From Phycisphaerales bacterium (GTDB lineage Bacteria; Planctomycetota; Phycisphaerae; UBA1845; UTPLA1): DNA of 64,000 bases. The notes beneath the pieces are model-generated. The model had not been told where the DNA came from, did not search any database, and worked only from the letters and a program-made list of their open reading frames with translations. The DNA lies in contig JAKSDK010000778.1 of assembly GCA_022360095.1 (NCBI GenBank), forward strand, positions 62,001-126,000, read 5' to 3'. Position numbers and translations under genes: made by a program. This document shows, piece after piece, positions 32,887 to 42,189 of the stretch (positions are counted from its first letter, which is position 1; the number at the start of each line of letters is the position of its first letter).

Positions 32887-33909
32887 GTGACCAGGCTTCT
32901 TGGTATCGAGACATCCTGTGATGAGACATCGGTTGCCATCGTTGAGGATGGGTACGACGTCCGTTGTAACCTCATCGCGACCCAATACGACCTTCATGCA
33001 AAATACGGCGGCGTCGTGCCGGAGCTGGCTTCGCGAGCGCACATTGAGACGCTGGATTTGCTCGTGCATGAAGCGCTTGATCAGGCCAATTGCCGTCCCT
33101 TCGAGATCGACGCCATTGCCGTCACGCATACGCCCGGCTTGATCGGTTCTCTCTTAATCGGCGTGACTGCGGCCAAGACGCTGGCATGGGGTTGGAGCAA
33201 ACCGCTGGTCGGCGTGAACCACATTCATGCTCATGCCACGAGTGCTTCGATTGATGCGGGGTCGGCGCCATGGCCGGCGGTCGCGCTTGTTGTTTCCGGA
33301 GGTCATACCAGTCTATTTCACGTTGACGCTTATGATGAGATCAAACTGCTTGGCAGTACGATCGACGACGCTGCGGGCGAAGCCTTTGACAAGGTGGCTT
33401 CGATTCTGAGCCTGGGTTTCCCCGGTGGCCCGGTGGTGGACAAACGGGCGCAAAACGGTGATCCGGACTCGATTCGGTTTCCCCGAATCATGCTCAAGCG
33501 CGGCTCACTTGATTTTTCCTTCAGCGGTTTGAAAACGGCCGTGTTGTACCATGTGCATGGCCCGGGCAAAACGAGTGGGGGGTTGGATAAACTAACGCCA
33601 CAGAATCTTGACGACCTTTGTGCGGCCTTTTCGGCCGCGGTTGCGGACGTTCTGGTCGATAAGACGATGCTGGCGGTCGATCAAACCGGCGTGGGGACCG
33701 TCGTTGTGGGCGGTGGTGTCGCAGCAAACTCCATGTTGCGGAGGCGCCTGACGGCCCGTTGTGATGAGCGGGGCGTTTCTCTTCTTCTTACACCATTCCA
33801 GTATTGCACGGACAATGCCGCGATGATTGCCGCGTTGGGTTGTCATTTGTTCCGGCTCGGCCATCGGGACGACTTGGGACTTACCGCCCGTGCAAACCTA
33901 GCCGGATAA
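32887..33909 (+). CDS. tsaD: tRNA N6-adenosine threonylcarbamoyltransferase
   Basis: Transfers threonylcarbamoyl to A37 of ANN-decoding tRNAs. The 340-residue protein has the ASKHA-fold motifs: LLGIETSCDETSVAIVEDG at the start, GGVVPELASRAHIE, TPGLIGSLLIGVTAAKTLAW, the metal-binding VNHIHAHATSA, VALVVSGGHTSLF and VVVGGGVAANSMLR. The start is GTG. The usual partners tsaB, tsaC and tsaE are not in the window. Confidence 0.97.
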   Translation: MTRLLGIETSCDETSVAIVEDGYDVRCNLIATQYDLHAKYGGVVPELASRAHIETLDLLVHEALDQANCRPFEIDAIAVTHTPGLIGSLLIGVTAAKTLAWGWSKPLVGVNHIHAHATSASIDAGSAPWPAVALVVSGGHTSLFHVDAYDEIKLLGSTIDDAAGEAFDKVASILSLGFPGGPVVDKRAQNGDPDSIRFPRIMLKRGSLDFSFSGLKTAVLYHVHGPGKTSGGLDKLTPQNLDDLCAAFSAAVADVLVDKTMLAVDQTGVGTVVVGGGVAANSMLRRRLTARCDERGVSLLLTPFQYCTDNAAMIAALGCHLFRLGHRDDLGLTARANLAG

Positions 33910-33975
33910 TTGTGTCCTTGACTGGGACGTTCCGAGGTCGGCTTGATCCCATAAATCAGCCGTACTTGATTCTGT

Positions 33976-34003
33976 TTGATTGCGATTGACTTTACGCTAG
34001 AAT
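33976..34003 (+). promoter_or_regulatory. Predicted promoter of the pilus ATPase cluster
   Basis: TTGATT (33976-33981), a 16-base spacer and TAGAAT (33998-34003), about 70 bases before the first ATPase gene. Reasonable but not perfect match to a sigma-70 promoter. Confidence 0.5.
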
Positions 34004-34075
34004 TCATGGGGTAGCGTATTTGCCCGCCCTTGGAGTGATAACATTCGGCTTCGAAGCTTTTGATTCGGCACGCCC

Positions 34076-35794
34076 ATGCCACGCAAACGACAAAAACTCG
34101 GTGAAATTCTCCAGGAATGGGGATTGGTTTCGAAAGAGGACGCTGATCGTGCCGCAGAGTATGGACTGAGCAGCAGCAAGCGGATTGGCGAAGCCCTCGT
34201 GGAGTTGGAACTCGTGTCCGAGGAGGACGTCACGAAGGCGCTCGCTCAACAGCATGGCATGGAATACGTCGAGGTGAACCGAAGCACGATCAGTCCCGAA
34301 GCCGTGAGTCTGATTCCGGAGAAGCTGATCAAACAGAATGACATCCTGCCGATGGGCAGCGACAACGGCAAGCTGAAAGTGGTCATTCCCGATCCGTTGG
34401 ATCTGGATACGTTGGATATGTTGCGGTTCAGGTTAGGGGTGAGTGACGTCGAGCCTGTGCTGGCGCCGCGTTCCAGGATTCGGAACTACATCGAGAAGAA
34501 CCTGAAGGGGCCGGAAGCTTCGCTCGACGAATTGTCCAAGAGTCTTGATGCCTCGGTCGACGCTTCTTTGGACCAGGAGGCCAGGGAGGAAAAGCGTGAG
34601 GCGGTGGACGATGCCGACGCTCCCATCATCAAACTCATCAACATGATGATTGCCGAAGCCGTTCGCACACGGGCGAGCGATATTCACATTGAGCCGATGG
34701 ATGATCGCGTGCGCGTCCGTTATCGAATCGACGGCGTTTGTCTGGAGCGGGAAAACATCCCGAAGCGTCTGCAAAACGCCGTGTCGACGCGTATGAAGAT
34801 CATGTCCGGCGTGGACATCGCGGAAAAGCGCCTGCCGCAAGACGGGCGTATCAAACTGCGGATCAGCGGGAAGGATGTCGATTTTCGCGTCAGCTGTTGT
34901 CCGGGCGTGCACGGCGAGTCGATTGTTCTTCGTATTTTGCGGCCCGAGTCGGCATCGATCGGTCTTCAGCAGCTCGGATTCGATTTGGAGGACTACGAGC
35001 GGTTTGTGAAGATCATCCAGCGACCCAACGGAATTTTTCTGGTAACGGGTCCGACGGGTTCGGGCAAGACGACAACGTTGTATGCGGCGCTTCAGGAGCT
35101 GAACCGGCCTGATAAGAAGATCATTACGGCGGAAGACCCTGTGGAATATGTTTTCCCCGGCATGAACCAATGCCAGGTGAAAGAGGAGATCGGCCTTAAC
35201 TTCAGCCGGATTCTTCGCTCCATGCTTCGCCAGGCTCCGAACATTATTCTCGTGGGCGAGATTCGAGATATGGAAGTCGGTGAGATCGCGATCCAGGCTG
35301 CCCTCACCGGTCACTTGGTTTTTTCGACGTTGCATACGAACGACGCTTCGAGCGCATTGACGCGTTTGATCGATATCGGCATTAAGCCGTTTCTAGTGGC
35401 GAGCAGCGTTCAGGCGATCATGGCCCAGCGTCTCGTCCGGGTTCTTTGCAGCGAGTGCAAGAAGATTGACGACAACCCCGATCCGGCGGCGCTAAAGCTG
35501 TGTGACTTCACCGAAGAACAATTGGAAGGCGCGCAAATTCACAAACCTGTCGGTTGTCCTCATTGCAACAACTCCGGCTATCGCGGCAGACAGGGTATTT
35601 TCGAGTTATTGCAAATGAATACCGAGCTTCGTGAGTTGGCGTTCAACCGTGCCGGGATTTCCGAGATTCGACGGGCGGCGCGAGCCAGCGGCATGAATAC
35701 GCTGCTCGAGGACGGCCGGCGTAAGATTCTGTCGGGCAAGACTTCCGTCGAGGAAGTGTTGCGACTGGCGCAAGCCGAGATCGAAGTGGAATAA
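34076..35794 (+). CDS. GspE/PilB-type assembly ATPase, first copy
   Basis: A 572-residue cytoplasmic motor ATPase for type IV pilus extension or type II secretion. The N-terminal MshEN-like domain (KLGEILQEWGLVSKEDADRA, RIGEALVELELVSEEDV) spans about residues 1-150; in relatives it binds c-di-GMP. The core has RASDIHIEPMDDRVRVRYRIDG, Walker A GPTGSGKTTTLYAAL near residue 325, EDPVEYVFPGMNQCQV and IILVGEIRDMEVGEIAIQAALTGHLVFSTLHTNDA. A zinc site follows: CSECKK and CPHCNNSGYRGR. It is followed by pilT and a second GspE/PilB gene, on the same strand. Confidence 0.95.
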   Translation: MPRKRQKLGEILQEWGLVSKEDADRAAEYGLSSSKRIGEALVELELVSEEDVTKALAQQHGMEYVEVNRSTISPEAVSLIPEKLIKQNDILPMGSDNGKLKVVIPDPLDLDTLDMLRFRLGVSDVEPVLAPRSRIRNYIEKNLKGPEASLDELSKSLDASVDASLDQEAREEKREAVDDADAPIIKLINMMIAEAVRTRASDIHIEPMDDRVRVRYRIDGVCLERENIPKRLQNAVSTRMKIMSGVDIAEKRLPQDGRIKLRISGKDVDFRVSCCPGVHGESIVLRILRPESASIGLQQLGFDLEDYERFVKIIQRPNGIFLVTGPTGSGKTTTLYAALQELNRPDKKIITAEDPVEYVFPGMNQCQVKEEIGLNFSRILRSMLRQAPNIILVGEIRDMEVGEIAIQAALTGHLVFSTLHTNDASSALTRLIDIGIKPFLVASSVQAIMAQRLVRVLCSECKKIDDNPDPAALKLCDFTEEQLEGAQIHKPVGCPHCNNSGYRGRQGIFELLQMNTELRELAFNRAGISEIRRAARASGMNTLLEDGRRKILSGKTSVEEVLRLAQAEIEVE

Positions 35795-35841
35795 TGAACT
35801 AGAGCTAGAGAACTCTATCGCGAGTTTCTAGAGGAGATGGT

Positions 35842-36984
35842 ATGGCGACACTTCACATTGACCGCATGTTGGAAACGTGCATCAAGCGCGGCGCTTCTGA
35901 TATCCACCTTTCCGTAGGGCGTCCGCCGATTTTGCGGTTGCACGGCCGGTTGCGGCAATTGGAGACCAAAGTGCTCGAGCCGGAGGATTGCGTGGCGTTG
36001 ATGAAGTCGATCACGCCCGACCGTAATCAGCAGGAGCTTCAGGAGGAGGGCGGCACGGACTTCGGGTTTGCCTTCGGCAACCAGGGGCGCTTTCGCGTCT
36101 CTATCTTTCGTCAAAAGGGCAACATCTCCATCGTCTTACGTTTGATCCCGAGTCGTTTCCTGAGCTTTGAGGAAATCGGTCTTCCGGCGATTATTCGAGC
36201 TTTATGTCGACGGCCCCGAGGTTTGTTTCTCGTGACCGGTCCGACGGGGTCCGGCAAGACAACGTCGCTCGCATCGATGATCAACTACATCAACAACGAA
36301 CTCGATCGCCATATTGTTACGATTGAAGACCCGATCGAGTATTACCACACACACAAAAAGAGCATCATTAATCAGCGTGAGGTGGGCAATGACGTGCCCA
36401 GTTTCGCCGAGGCCTTGCGCCGCGTTCTCCGAAGTGACCCCGACGTGATTCTCGTGGGTGAAATGCGAGACCTGGAGACGATCTCGAATGCGATTCTCGC
36501 GGCCGAGACGGGCCACTTGGTTTTCTCCACGTTGCACACTACGGGTTGCCAGGGAACGGTGAACCGTATCATCGATGCGTTTCCTCATGAGCAGCAGGAT
36601 CAGATTCGCGTTCAGCTTTCGACCTCTTTGATCGCTATTTTGTCGCAGGCGCTGATGCCGCGGAAAGGATCGGGTATGGTCGCTGCGTATGAGTTTCTAG
36701 TGGTGACGCCCGCGATCGCGAACCTGATCCGTGAGAACAAGACGTTCCGAATCGACTCTGCCATTCAGACTGGAAAGAAGTACGGCATGCAACTGCTCGA
36801 CGACCACCTCTGGCAATTGTACGAGGGCGGAATGATCGAGGCTGACGAGATGCTGGACAAGGCCCGTCAGGCCGGCGAACTTCAGGACAAACTGGAACAG
36901 GCCGGGAAGCTGCACGAAGCAGGGGATGCCCTGGTTCGCGGCCTGGAAGGCATGGCCGAAGACGAAGCGGCGGAAGACCAATAG
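35842..36984 (+). CDS. PilT-type twitching motility (retraction) ATPase
   Basis: A 380-residue hexameric ATPase that would retract type IV pili. It lacks the N-terminal MshEN domain of its neighbours and starts with the PAS-like ASDIHLSVGRPPILRLHG. Walker A is GPTGSGKTTSLASMI, followed by the Asp box IVTIEDPIEYYH and the Walker B and His-box region DVILVGEMRDLETISNAILAAETGHLVFSTLH. The PilT-specific AIANLIRENKT motif is present. The C-terminal 45 residues are charged and longer than in most PilT. GAGGAG precedes the ATG. The gene sits between two GspE/PilB genes, 47 bases from each. Confidence 0.93.
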   Translation: MATLHIDRMLETCIKRGASDIHLSVGRPPILRLHGRLRQLETKVLEPEDCVALMKSITPDRNQQELQEEGGTDFGFAFGNQGRFRVSIFRQKGNISIVLRLIPSRFLSFEEIGLPAIIRALCRRPRGLFLVTGPTGSGKTTSLASMINYINNELDRHIVTIEDPIEYYHTHKKSIINQREVGNDVPSFAEALRRVLRSDPDVILVGEMRDLETISNAILAAETGHLVFSTLHTTGCQGTVNRIIDAFPHEQQDQIRVQLSTSLIAILSQALMPRKGSGMVAAYEFLVVTPAIANLIRENKTFRIDSAIQTGKKYGMQLLDDHLWQLYEGGMIEADEMLDKARQAGELQDKLEQAGKLHEAGDALVRGLEGMAEDEAAEDQ

Positions 36985-37030
36985 TGGAATTGATCTGACT
37001 CCGTCGTAAAAAGCATTTGGGGTAAAGACG

Positions 37031-38785
37031 ATGTCCTCCATCGCTCCACAAACGAAGAAGCGTGGAAGCTACAAAGGCCGTCCCCTTGGTCGCATCCTGA
37101 TCAAGATGGGGAAGGTCAATCGCCAGCAGGTTCACGAGGGTCTGGCGGTGCAGAAGGCGAAGCGCGGTCCTTTGGGGCAGATTCTGATCGACCTGGGTTA
37201 CATTCAGGATGCGGATTTGCAGTTGGCCCTGGCCGCGCAAATCGGCATGGAGCCGGTGAATCTGGATGCGATCGACATCCAGGAGGACGTCATCAAGCTC
37301 GTTCCCAATCAGATGGCGAACACGTATCGAATCATTCCTGTGAAGTTCGATGAGACGGCAAACGTCCTCGAAGTGGCCATGGCCTCGCCGGACAACTTTC
37401 AGGCGACGGATGATCTTCGCAAACTCCTCAGTTTTGAAGTTCGTCCCATGATTGCTTCCGATGATGAGATTGCCGCTGCGCTGGGGCGGTATTACCCCGA
37501 AGACGCGGGTCAGTCCATCAACGATCTGCTCGATGAGATCGGTCAAGATGAGGATCTCGCAAAGTTCGAGGATCGCGGCGAGTCCTTGGACCTTGAGGAG
37601 TTGAAGGAACTTGTCGAGTCCAACCCGGTGAAGCAGCTCCTGAATCTCGTGTTGCTTCAGGCCATTCGAGATCATTCGAGCGACATTCATTTCGAGCCGT
37701 TTGAGAACGAGTACAAACTGCGCTATCGCATTGACGGTGTGCTCTACGAGATGTTGCCGCCGCCGCGTTTCCTTGCCATGGCCATCGCGAGCCGTATCAA
37801 GGTCATGTCCAATCTGGACATCGCCGAACGTCGCTTGCCTCAGGACGGCCGCATCAGCCTGACGGTTGGGGGAAACCCGGTTGACTTGCGTGTTGCGGTC
37901 CTTCCCACCATGTTTGGAGAGTCGGTCGTCTTGCGAATTCTGGACCGCAGTAATGTGAATCTCGACCTTGACCGGTTGGGTATGCGTGAAGACGACCTTA
38001 ATACCTTCCATCAACTGATCAGGCGTCCACACGGGATCCTCATCAACACCGGGCCGACAGGTTCTGGAAAAACGACGACCCTTTATGCGGCCTTGAATAC
38101 ATTGAACGACCCGAAGGTCAAGATACTGACGGCCGAAGATCCGGTGGAATATGACATCGACGGAATTATCCAATGTCAGATTGCGCCGGATATGGGGCTG
38201 ACCTTTGCCCGATGCCTGCGTAGTTTCTTGCGACAGGATCCGGACGTGATTCTGGTGGGTGAGGTTCGTGACCTTGAGACGGCTCAAATCTCGATCCAGG
38301 CCTCTTTGACGGGACACCTTGTGTTTACGACGTTGCATACGAACGACGCACCTTCGGCGATTGCCCGATTATTGGATCTCGGCGTGGAGCCGTTCCTGAT
38401 CACGGCGACGCTGGAGGCGGTTGTTGCCCAGCGGCTTGCCCGGCGGGTTTGCACGCATTGCAAGGAAGAATACACGCCGTCCGAAGAACAGCTCATGGAA
38501 CTGCAACTGCGCCCTGAGGACGTCGACGGCCGAACGTTTTGCTTCGGGATCGGATGTGACTATTGCAACGGCACGGGCTATCGCGGTCGTGTCGGCATCT
38601 ATGAGATTATGTGTTTTGACGACGATATCCGCGAACTGGTCATGCAGGGCGCTTCGACCGGGGTCTTGATGGAAGCTGCCGTCAAGAAAGGGATGCGTAC
38701 TCTGCGTGAAAGCGGCCTTTTGGCGATTTACGATGGCATCACGACCATCGAGGAGATCGTTAAAGAAACCGTCATGACGGAATAA
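37031..38785 (+). CDS. GspE/PilB-type assembly ATPase, second copy
   Basis: A 584-residue paralog of the first ATPase. It has two MshEN-like motifs (GRPLGRILIKMGKVNRQQV and GPLGQILIDLGYIQDADLQ), then SDIHFEPFENEYKLRYRIDG, Walker A GPTGSGKTTTLYAALN near residue 342, AEDPVEYDIDGIIQCQI and DVILVGEVRDLETAQISIQAS. The zinc motif is CTHCKEE with CDYCNGTGYRGR. It differs enough from the first copy to have its own system, for example one for pili and one for pseudopilin-based secretion. No pilC/gspF platform or pilin gene is adjacent. Confidence 0.95.
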   Translation: MSSIAPQTKKRGSYKGRPLGRILIKMGKVNRQQVHEGLAVQKAKRGPLGQILIDLGYIQDADLQLALAAQIGMEPVNLDAIDIQEDVIKLVPNQMANTYRIIPVKFDETANVLEVAMASPDNFQATDDLRKLLSFEVRPMIASDDEIAAALGRYYPEDAGQSINDLLDEIGQDEDLAKFEDRGESLDLEELKELVESNPVKQLLNLVLLQAIRDHSSDIHFEPFENEYKLRYRIDGVLYEMLPPPRFLAMAIASRIKVMSNLDIAERRLPQDGRISLTVGGNPVDLRVAVLPTMFGESVVLRILDRSNVNLDLDRLGMREDDLNTFHQLIRRPHGILINTGPTGSGKTTTLYAALNTLNDPKVKILTAEDPVEYDIDGIIQCQIAPDMGLTFARCLRSFLRQDPDVILVGEVRDLETAQISIQASLTGHLVFTTLHTNDAPSAIARLLDLGVEPFLITATLEAVVAQRLARRVCTHCKEEYTPSEEQLMELQLRPEDVDGRTFCFGIGCDYCNGTGYRGRVGIYEIMCFDDDIRELVMQGASTGVLMEAAVKKGMRTLRESGLLAIYDGITTIEEIVKETVMTE

Positions 38786-38824
38786 CAATCCCTCATCGCT
38801 TTCCGATTTTCTCAGCCGCCATAC

Positions 38825-39256
38825 TCAGACCGGCAACAATTGCGGGACGTCAAAGCGTATGGCGAAGCCTACTCGGTGTGCTTCCTCGCGGCCGGCATTG
38901 ATTTCAAGGCGTACGATCGTCGCGTAACCAAGCGACGGGGCCAGACGCGGTGACGTTGCCTTCAGATTGCTCGCGTTGGCGATTCGGGCCTCAAAACGTT
39001 GCCCTACAGCCAAGCCGTAGCCGATGGGCGATGTTGCGTGCAGCCCTGCATCAGAAATATCGTCTGTCTTGCAGCGGACCACGGTTTGGGACGCAACATC
39101 GATCAGCCACAAGTCGAAATGTCCCTTGCGGCGGGAATAGGTTCTCTGCTCGCGGCGATCAAGCTCGCCGGAAAGCAAACCCCACCGATCAAACATCGGT
39201 GGCTTGCTGACGTGCGGCGAACCAAGCGGAATCGGTCTTGGCGGATCGGGTAACAT
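38825..39256 (-). CDS. PilZ-domain protein
   Basis: A 143-residue probable c-di-GMP receptor. The binding signature is present as RRExxRTYSRR (RxxxR type) followed by TDDISDAGLHATSP (the D/NxSxxG motif), and the rest fits a PilZ beta-barrel (VGQRFEARI, YATIVRLEI, HRVGFAIRF). AAGGAGA lies 5 bases before the ATG at 39256. It is convergent with the pilus ATPases, whose MshEN domains may also bind c-di-GMP, so a shared signal is plausible. A good promoter lies 240 bases upstream of the start. Confidence 0.82.
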   Translation of the reverse strand: MLPDPPRPIPLGSPHVSKPPMFDRWGLLSGELDRREQRTYSRRKGHFDLWLIDVASQTVVRCKTDDISDAGLHATSPIGYGLAVGQRFEARIANASNLKATSPRLAPSLGYATIVRLEINAGREEAHRVGFAIRFDVPQLLPV

Positions 39257-39497
39257 GTGGGTCTCCTTACCTGTTCGTTGGCCAGGACAACCGTGCCGCT
39301 TCGGTGCTCCATTACCGAAATCGTCAGGCACGCGCCCGGATAGAACACTACAACCACTGCTCAAACAAACGACCCTGACGGAAGGCCGACAGTTGAGCAA
39401 CCCAACTTCCTCACCCTGTTTCCCTGCCGTGACATGATCGTAGCGACGATGAACTTCAGGCCTCTGGGACCCCGGGAAGTCACGATCAATACGGTTG
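39257..39497 (-). promoter_or_regulatory. Long untranslated leader of the PilZ gene
   Basis: From the predicted transcription start near 39497 to the ATG there are about 240 untranslated bases, which is long for this window. A TCACGGCAGGGAAACAGGG run recalls part of the GEMM c-di-GMP riboswitch, but the remaining conserved blocks are not found. No leader peptide stands out. Function undecided. Confidence 0.35.
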
Positions 39498-39504
39498 AAC
39501 GGTT

Positions 39505-39532
39505 ATTATAAGCCGTAATCGGAAAGCGTCAA
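39505..39532 (-). promoter_or_regulatory. Sigma-70 type promoter for the PilZ gene
   Basis: On the minus strand TTGACG, a 16-base spacer, then a perfect TATAAT. It points toward the PilZ gene. Confidence 0.75.
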
Positions 39533-39611
39533 GGCGGAAAAATAAACAGGACTTCTTGTAAGTCGTTTATTCTCGATAGCTTATGGTCAAAGAAGGGCTG
39601 GCGATGTCGAT

Positions 39612-40940
39612 TCAGTTGCTCACGACATCGCGCTTTTCATCGCTGAAAACCGGCTTGATTGAGCCCCCGACGATGGTATGGCTGACTCGGCATTTTAGAC
39701 TTCTCCCGTTGTACGGGCAATTTTTGCTCCTTGAACGGAACTTGGTGTCGTCGACGATCCAGCGCTCCTCCGGGTCGAAGATCGTCACATCTGCGTCGGC
39801 ACCGATCTGCAACGTGCCTTTCTCCAGCTCAAGGACACGGGCCGGAGCCAGGGTCATTTTTTCAATCAACGCCGGCCAATCCAGATGGCCGGGCACCACC
39901 AGGGCCTCGGCAAAGAGAGGCAGCGCCACTTCCAGTCCAATGATGCCAAAGGGGGCCGTCTGGAAATCGAAATCCTTGCCCTGAGGGCCGTGTGGTGCAT
40001 GGTCGGTGACCAGGCAGTCGATCGTGCCGTCCACGACCCCGGCGATGCAGGCGTCCACATCGCTTTGCGTGCGCAACGGCGGATTCATCTTGTAGTTCGT
40101 GTCGTAGGTCTCGACGCACTCATCCGTCATGAGCAGGTGATGAGCACAGACCTCCGTCGTCACGGCGATTCCCCGCTTCTTGGCCTCTCGAACCAGTTGG
40201 ACCGAGCCGGCCGTGGAGATGTGTGCAACGTGATAACGGGCGCCTGTGTTTTGCGCGATGAGCAGGTCGCGTTGGATCATGACTTCCTCGGCGATCGCGG
40301 GAATACCTGGCAGACCCAGCCGTGTCGAGGTGACGCCGGCGTTCATGCAGCCTTGGCCGGCCAGATTATGATCTTCACAGTGCTGAATAATCGGTTTGTT
40401 GAACATGGCCGCGTATTGCATCGCACGGAGCATCACCGAGGAGTCGGCCACGCCGCAACCGTCATCGCTGAACGCAACCGCGCCCGCGCGAACCATCTGG
40501 CCAATTTCCGCAAGCTCGTTCCCAAGGCGTCCTTTTGTCAGCGCGCCGATCGGGTAGACGTTGCAGAGCCCGGCCCGGGCAGCCTGACGATAGATGAAAT
40601 CGATCATGGCCTCGGTATCGATGGCCGGTTCCGTATTGGGCATGCATGCGATCGAGGTGAACCCTCCCGCGATGGCCGCGGCGCTGCCGGAGGCGATGGT
40701 TTCCGCGTCTTCGTTGCCGGGTTCGCGCAAGTGGACGTGCATATCGATCAGGCCGGGACAAGCAATTTTTCCCTCGGCATCTACAATATGAGGTTCGTGG
40801 GCTGAGGCTGAAGACTTTGGATCGACCGGGCCAATCTCGGCGATCTTCCCGGCGACAATCGTGATGTCCGTGACCTCGTCTAGTTTCTGCGAAGGATCGA
40901 TGACTCGTGCGTTTTTGATGACAAGCGCGTTCGGCGACAT
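39612..40940 (-). CDS. pyrC: Dihydroorotase
   Basis: Zinc amidohydrolase of de novo pyrimidine synthesis, converting carbamoyl-aspartate to dihydroorotate. The 442-residue protein is of the class I type. It has the metal-binding DMHVHLREPGNEDAETI, MPNTEPAID, HCEDHNLAGQG, HISTAGSVQLVREAK, EVCAHHLLM and CLVTDHAPHGPQGK with the catalytic Asp. The C-terminal AGADADVTIFDPEERWIVD is typical of the family. The start ATG is at 40940. No pyrB or other pyr gene is adjacent, though pyrH is 7 kb away. Confidence 0.96.
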   Translation of the reverse strand: MSPNALVIKNARVIDPSQKLDEVTDITIVAGKIAEIGPVDPKSSASAHEPHIVDAEGKIACPGLIDMHVHLREPGNEDAETIASGSAAAIAGGFTSIACMPNTEPAIDTEAMIDFIYRQAARAGLCNVYPIGALTKGRLGNELAEIGQMVRAGAVAFSDDGCGVADSSVMLRAMQYAAMFNKPIIQHCEDHNLAGQGCMNAGVTSTRLGLPGIPAIAEEVMIQRDLLIAQNTGARYHVAHISTAGSVQLVREAKKRGIAVTTEVCAHHLLMTDECVETYDTNYKMNPPLRTQSDVDACIAGVVDGTIDCLVTDHAPHGPQGKDFDFQTAPFGIIGLEVALPLFAEALVVPGHLDWPALIEKMTLAPARVLELEKGTLQIGADADVTIFDPEERWIVDDTKFRSRSKNCPYNGRSLKCRVSHTIVGGSIKPVFSDEKRDVVSN

Positions 40941-40964
40941 TTGAGTTTCGTGTTTTGGAATCGG

Positions 40965-41405
40965 CTAATCCGACTTTTTGTCAGGAGGTGACTTGGTCTT
41001 TCCCTGTCCGGCCGACTTCCAATCCGAGCTTTTCGGTCGATTGACCACGACCTTCGTGGCGATCAGCTTTCGATTGGTGCCCTCGCCTTCACTGTATCCA
41101 TAGACCTCGACTCGGTCTCCGGGCCGAACGTCCTTGATGGTTTGACTGCGCCCGTTGACCAAGACCTCGGTCTTGTCGGTGAACGTTCCCTCAATGGTGT
41201 GCTCATCGCCTTTCTTGTCGATCCAGACCATCGACACTTTTCGATTTTCCACGTCGACTTTTTTGGCGCGTCCTTCTTTTCTTCGAATCTTAGGCTTACC
41301 GCCGTCCTTTTCGGAGCATCCGCTTGATTGGCAAAGAACCAACGACACCAAGGAAACCGTGAGCAAGCGACCAATTCTTCTCGCCAAGACTTTCTCCATA
41401 ATCAT
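40965..41405 (-). CDS. Small putative lipoprotein
   Basis: A 146-residue exported protein. A basic N-region and hydrophobic helix (RLLTVSLVSLVLCQSSGCSE) end in a lipobox-like SSGC, suggesting a lipid-anchored protein, although the -3 position is not the usual Leu. The mature part, VDVENRKVSMVWIDKKGDEHTI and TDKTEVLVNGRSQTIKDVRPGDRVEV, looks like a small OB- or SH3-like barrel of the kind found in proteins of unknown function. The tail is Lys/Ser/Pro-rich. The start is ATG at 41405 or 41399. It lies 24 bases upstream of pyrC and may be cotranscribed with it. Confidence 0.7.
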   Translation of the reverse strand: MIMEKVLARRIGRLLTVSLVSLVLCQSSGCSEKDGGKPKIRRKEGRAKKVDVENRKVSMVWIDKKGDEHTIEGTFTDKTEVLVNGRSQTIKDVRPGDRVEVYGYSEGEGTNRKLIATKVVVNRPKSSDWKSAGQGKTKSPPDKKSD

Positions 41406-41502
41406 TTCACCAATAACTCCCAGGCCGGTAATCTATCTGTGGTCGGCGGTGAAATCAAATCGCTTGATTCGGTGTCGTGGGGCTTCTAAGGTGGGGCTCG
41501 GC

Positions 41503-42189
41503 ATGTCGAATCGTCCCCTCCAGCCCGAGTCACCTCCGTCCGCCTCACTGGCGGCGCGCCTGAAATCGTGGTGGCTGGCCCTCGGAGTCGCGTTTTGCCT
41601 GCTCGCCGGGCTCGATTGGTTGTTGGCCCGATTGGTATGGCTGCCGCTGTATTGCGGGCTTTTCTTTTTCCTCGTGGCCGGTCTCCTCGTTGGCGGCGTG
41701 TGTTTTCGACTCGCCAGGGCGGCCCGTCCGATGACCAAGGTTCGCATCGCCGGAGGGGTCCTTTTCGTTGCGTTTATGAGCACTGCCGTGACCATCTTTT
41801 GGGAATATCAATATATTGCGGGGTCGATCGGCGGACCGCCGGAATTCGCGGCTTTGCGGAATAAAGCGGTCCGTGAAGCAGGTTCTTCGGCAAGGATTGA
41901 CAATTTGGCGACCGAACAGTTCAAGCAGCAGCTTGTCAATGACTTTTCTCCCGGTGGTCCCTTAGGTTATGTGCGCTGGACGATTGCTTCCGGTGAAATG
42001 AAACTCGAAGTCGAAAGCGTTACGGAAAACGTATCCATCGATCATCGTGGTTTCGCCTGGCTCATCCGGACGATTGCTGCGCTGATTCTGACCGCCGTGG
42101 GATTGTGGCTGAGCTTTGAGGCGCTTCAGTCGCCCGGGCCGGTTTCGAACGTCTTGGCTCCCGGCGAGGAATATGAGGAAATCGACTAG
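41503..42189 (+). CDS. Membrane protein of unknown function
   Basis: A 228-residue inner-membrane protein. I see three membrane helices near the N-terminus (WLALGVAFCLLAGLDWLLA, LPLYCGLFFFLVAGLLVGG, IAGGVLFVAFMSTAVTIFW). A loop of about 95 residues then faces the periplasm, and a final helix runs IRTIAALILTAVGLWLSF. The loop has no recognised fold. The ATG at 41503 is preceded by a weak AAGGTGGGG. Divergent from the lipoprotein gene, with about 100 bases between them. Confidence 0.7.
   Translation: MSNRPLQPESPPSASLAARLKSWWLALGVAFCLLAGLDWLLARLVWLPLYCGLFFFLVAGLLVGGVCFRLARAARPMTKVRIAGGVLFVAFMSTAVTIFWEYQYIAGSIGGPPEFAALRNKAVREAGSSARIDNLATEQFKQQLVNDFSPGGPLGYVRWTIASGEMKLEVESVTENVSIDHRGFAWLIRTIAALILTAVGLWLSFEALQSPGPVSNVLAPGEEYEEID

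Noticed and set aside
34433..35335. 300-codon minus-strand frame
   Set aside because: Antisense to the first GspE/PilB gene and without recognisable domains.
36635..38338. 567-codon open frame on the minus strand
   Set aside because: It lies fully antisense to the second GspE/PilB gene, which has all its motifs. The antisense product is rich in Arg, His and Gln with no domain. It is a shadow of high GC codon bias.
39257..39497. GEMM c-di-GMP riboswitch before the PilZ gene
   Set aside because: Only one block is loosely similar; the second conserved half and the receptor helix were not found.
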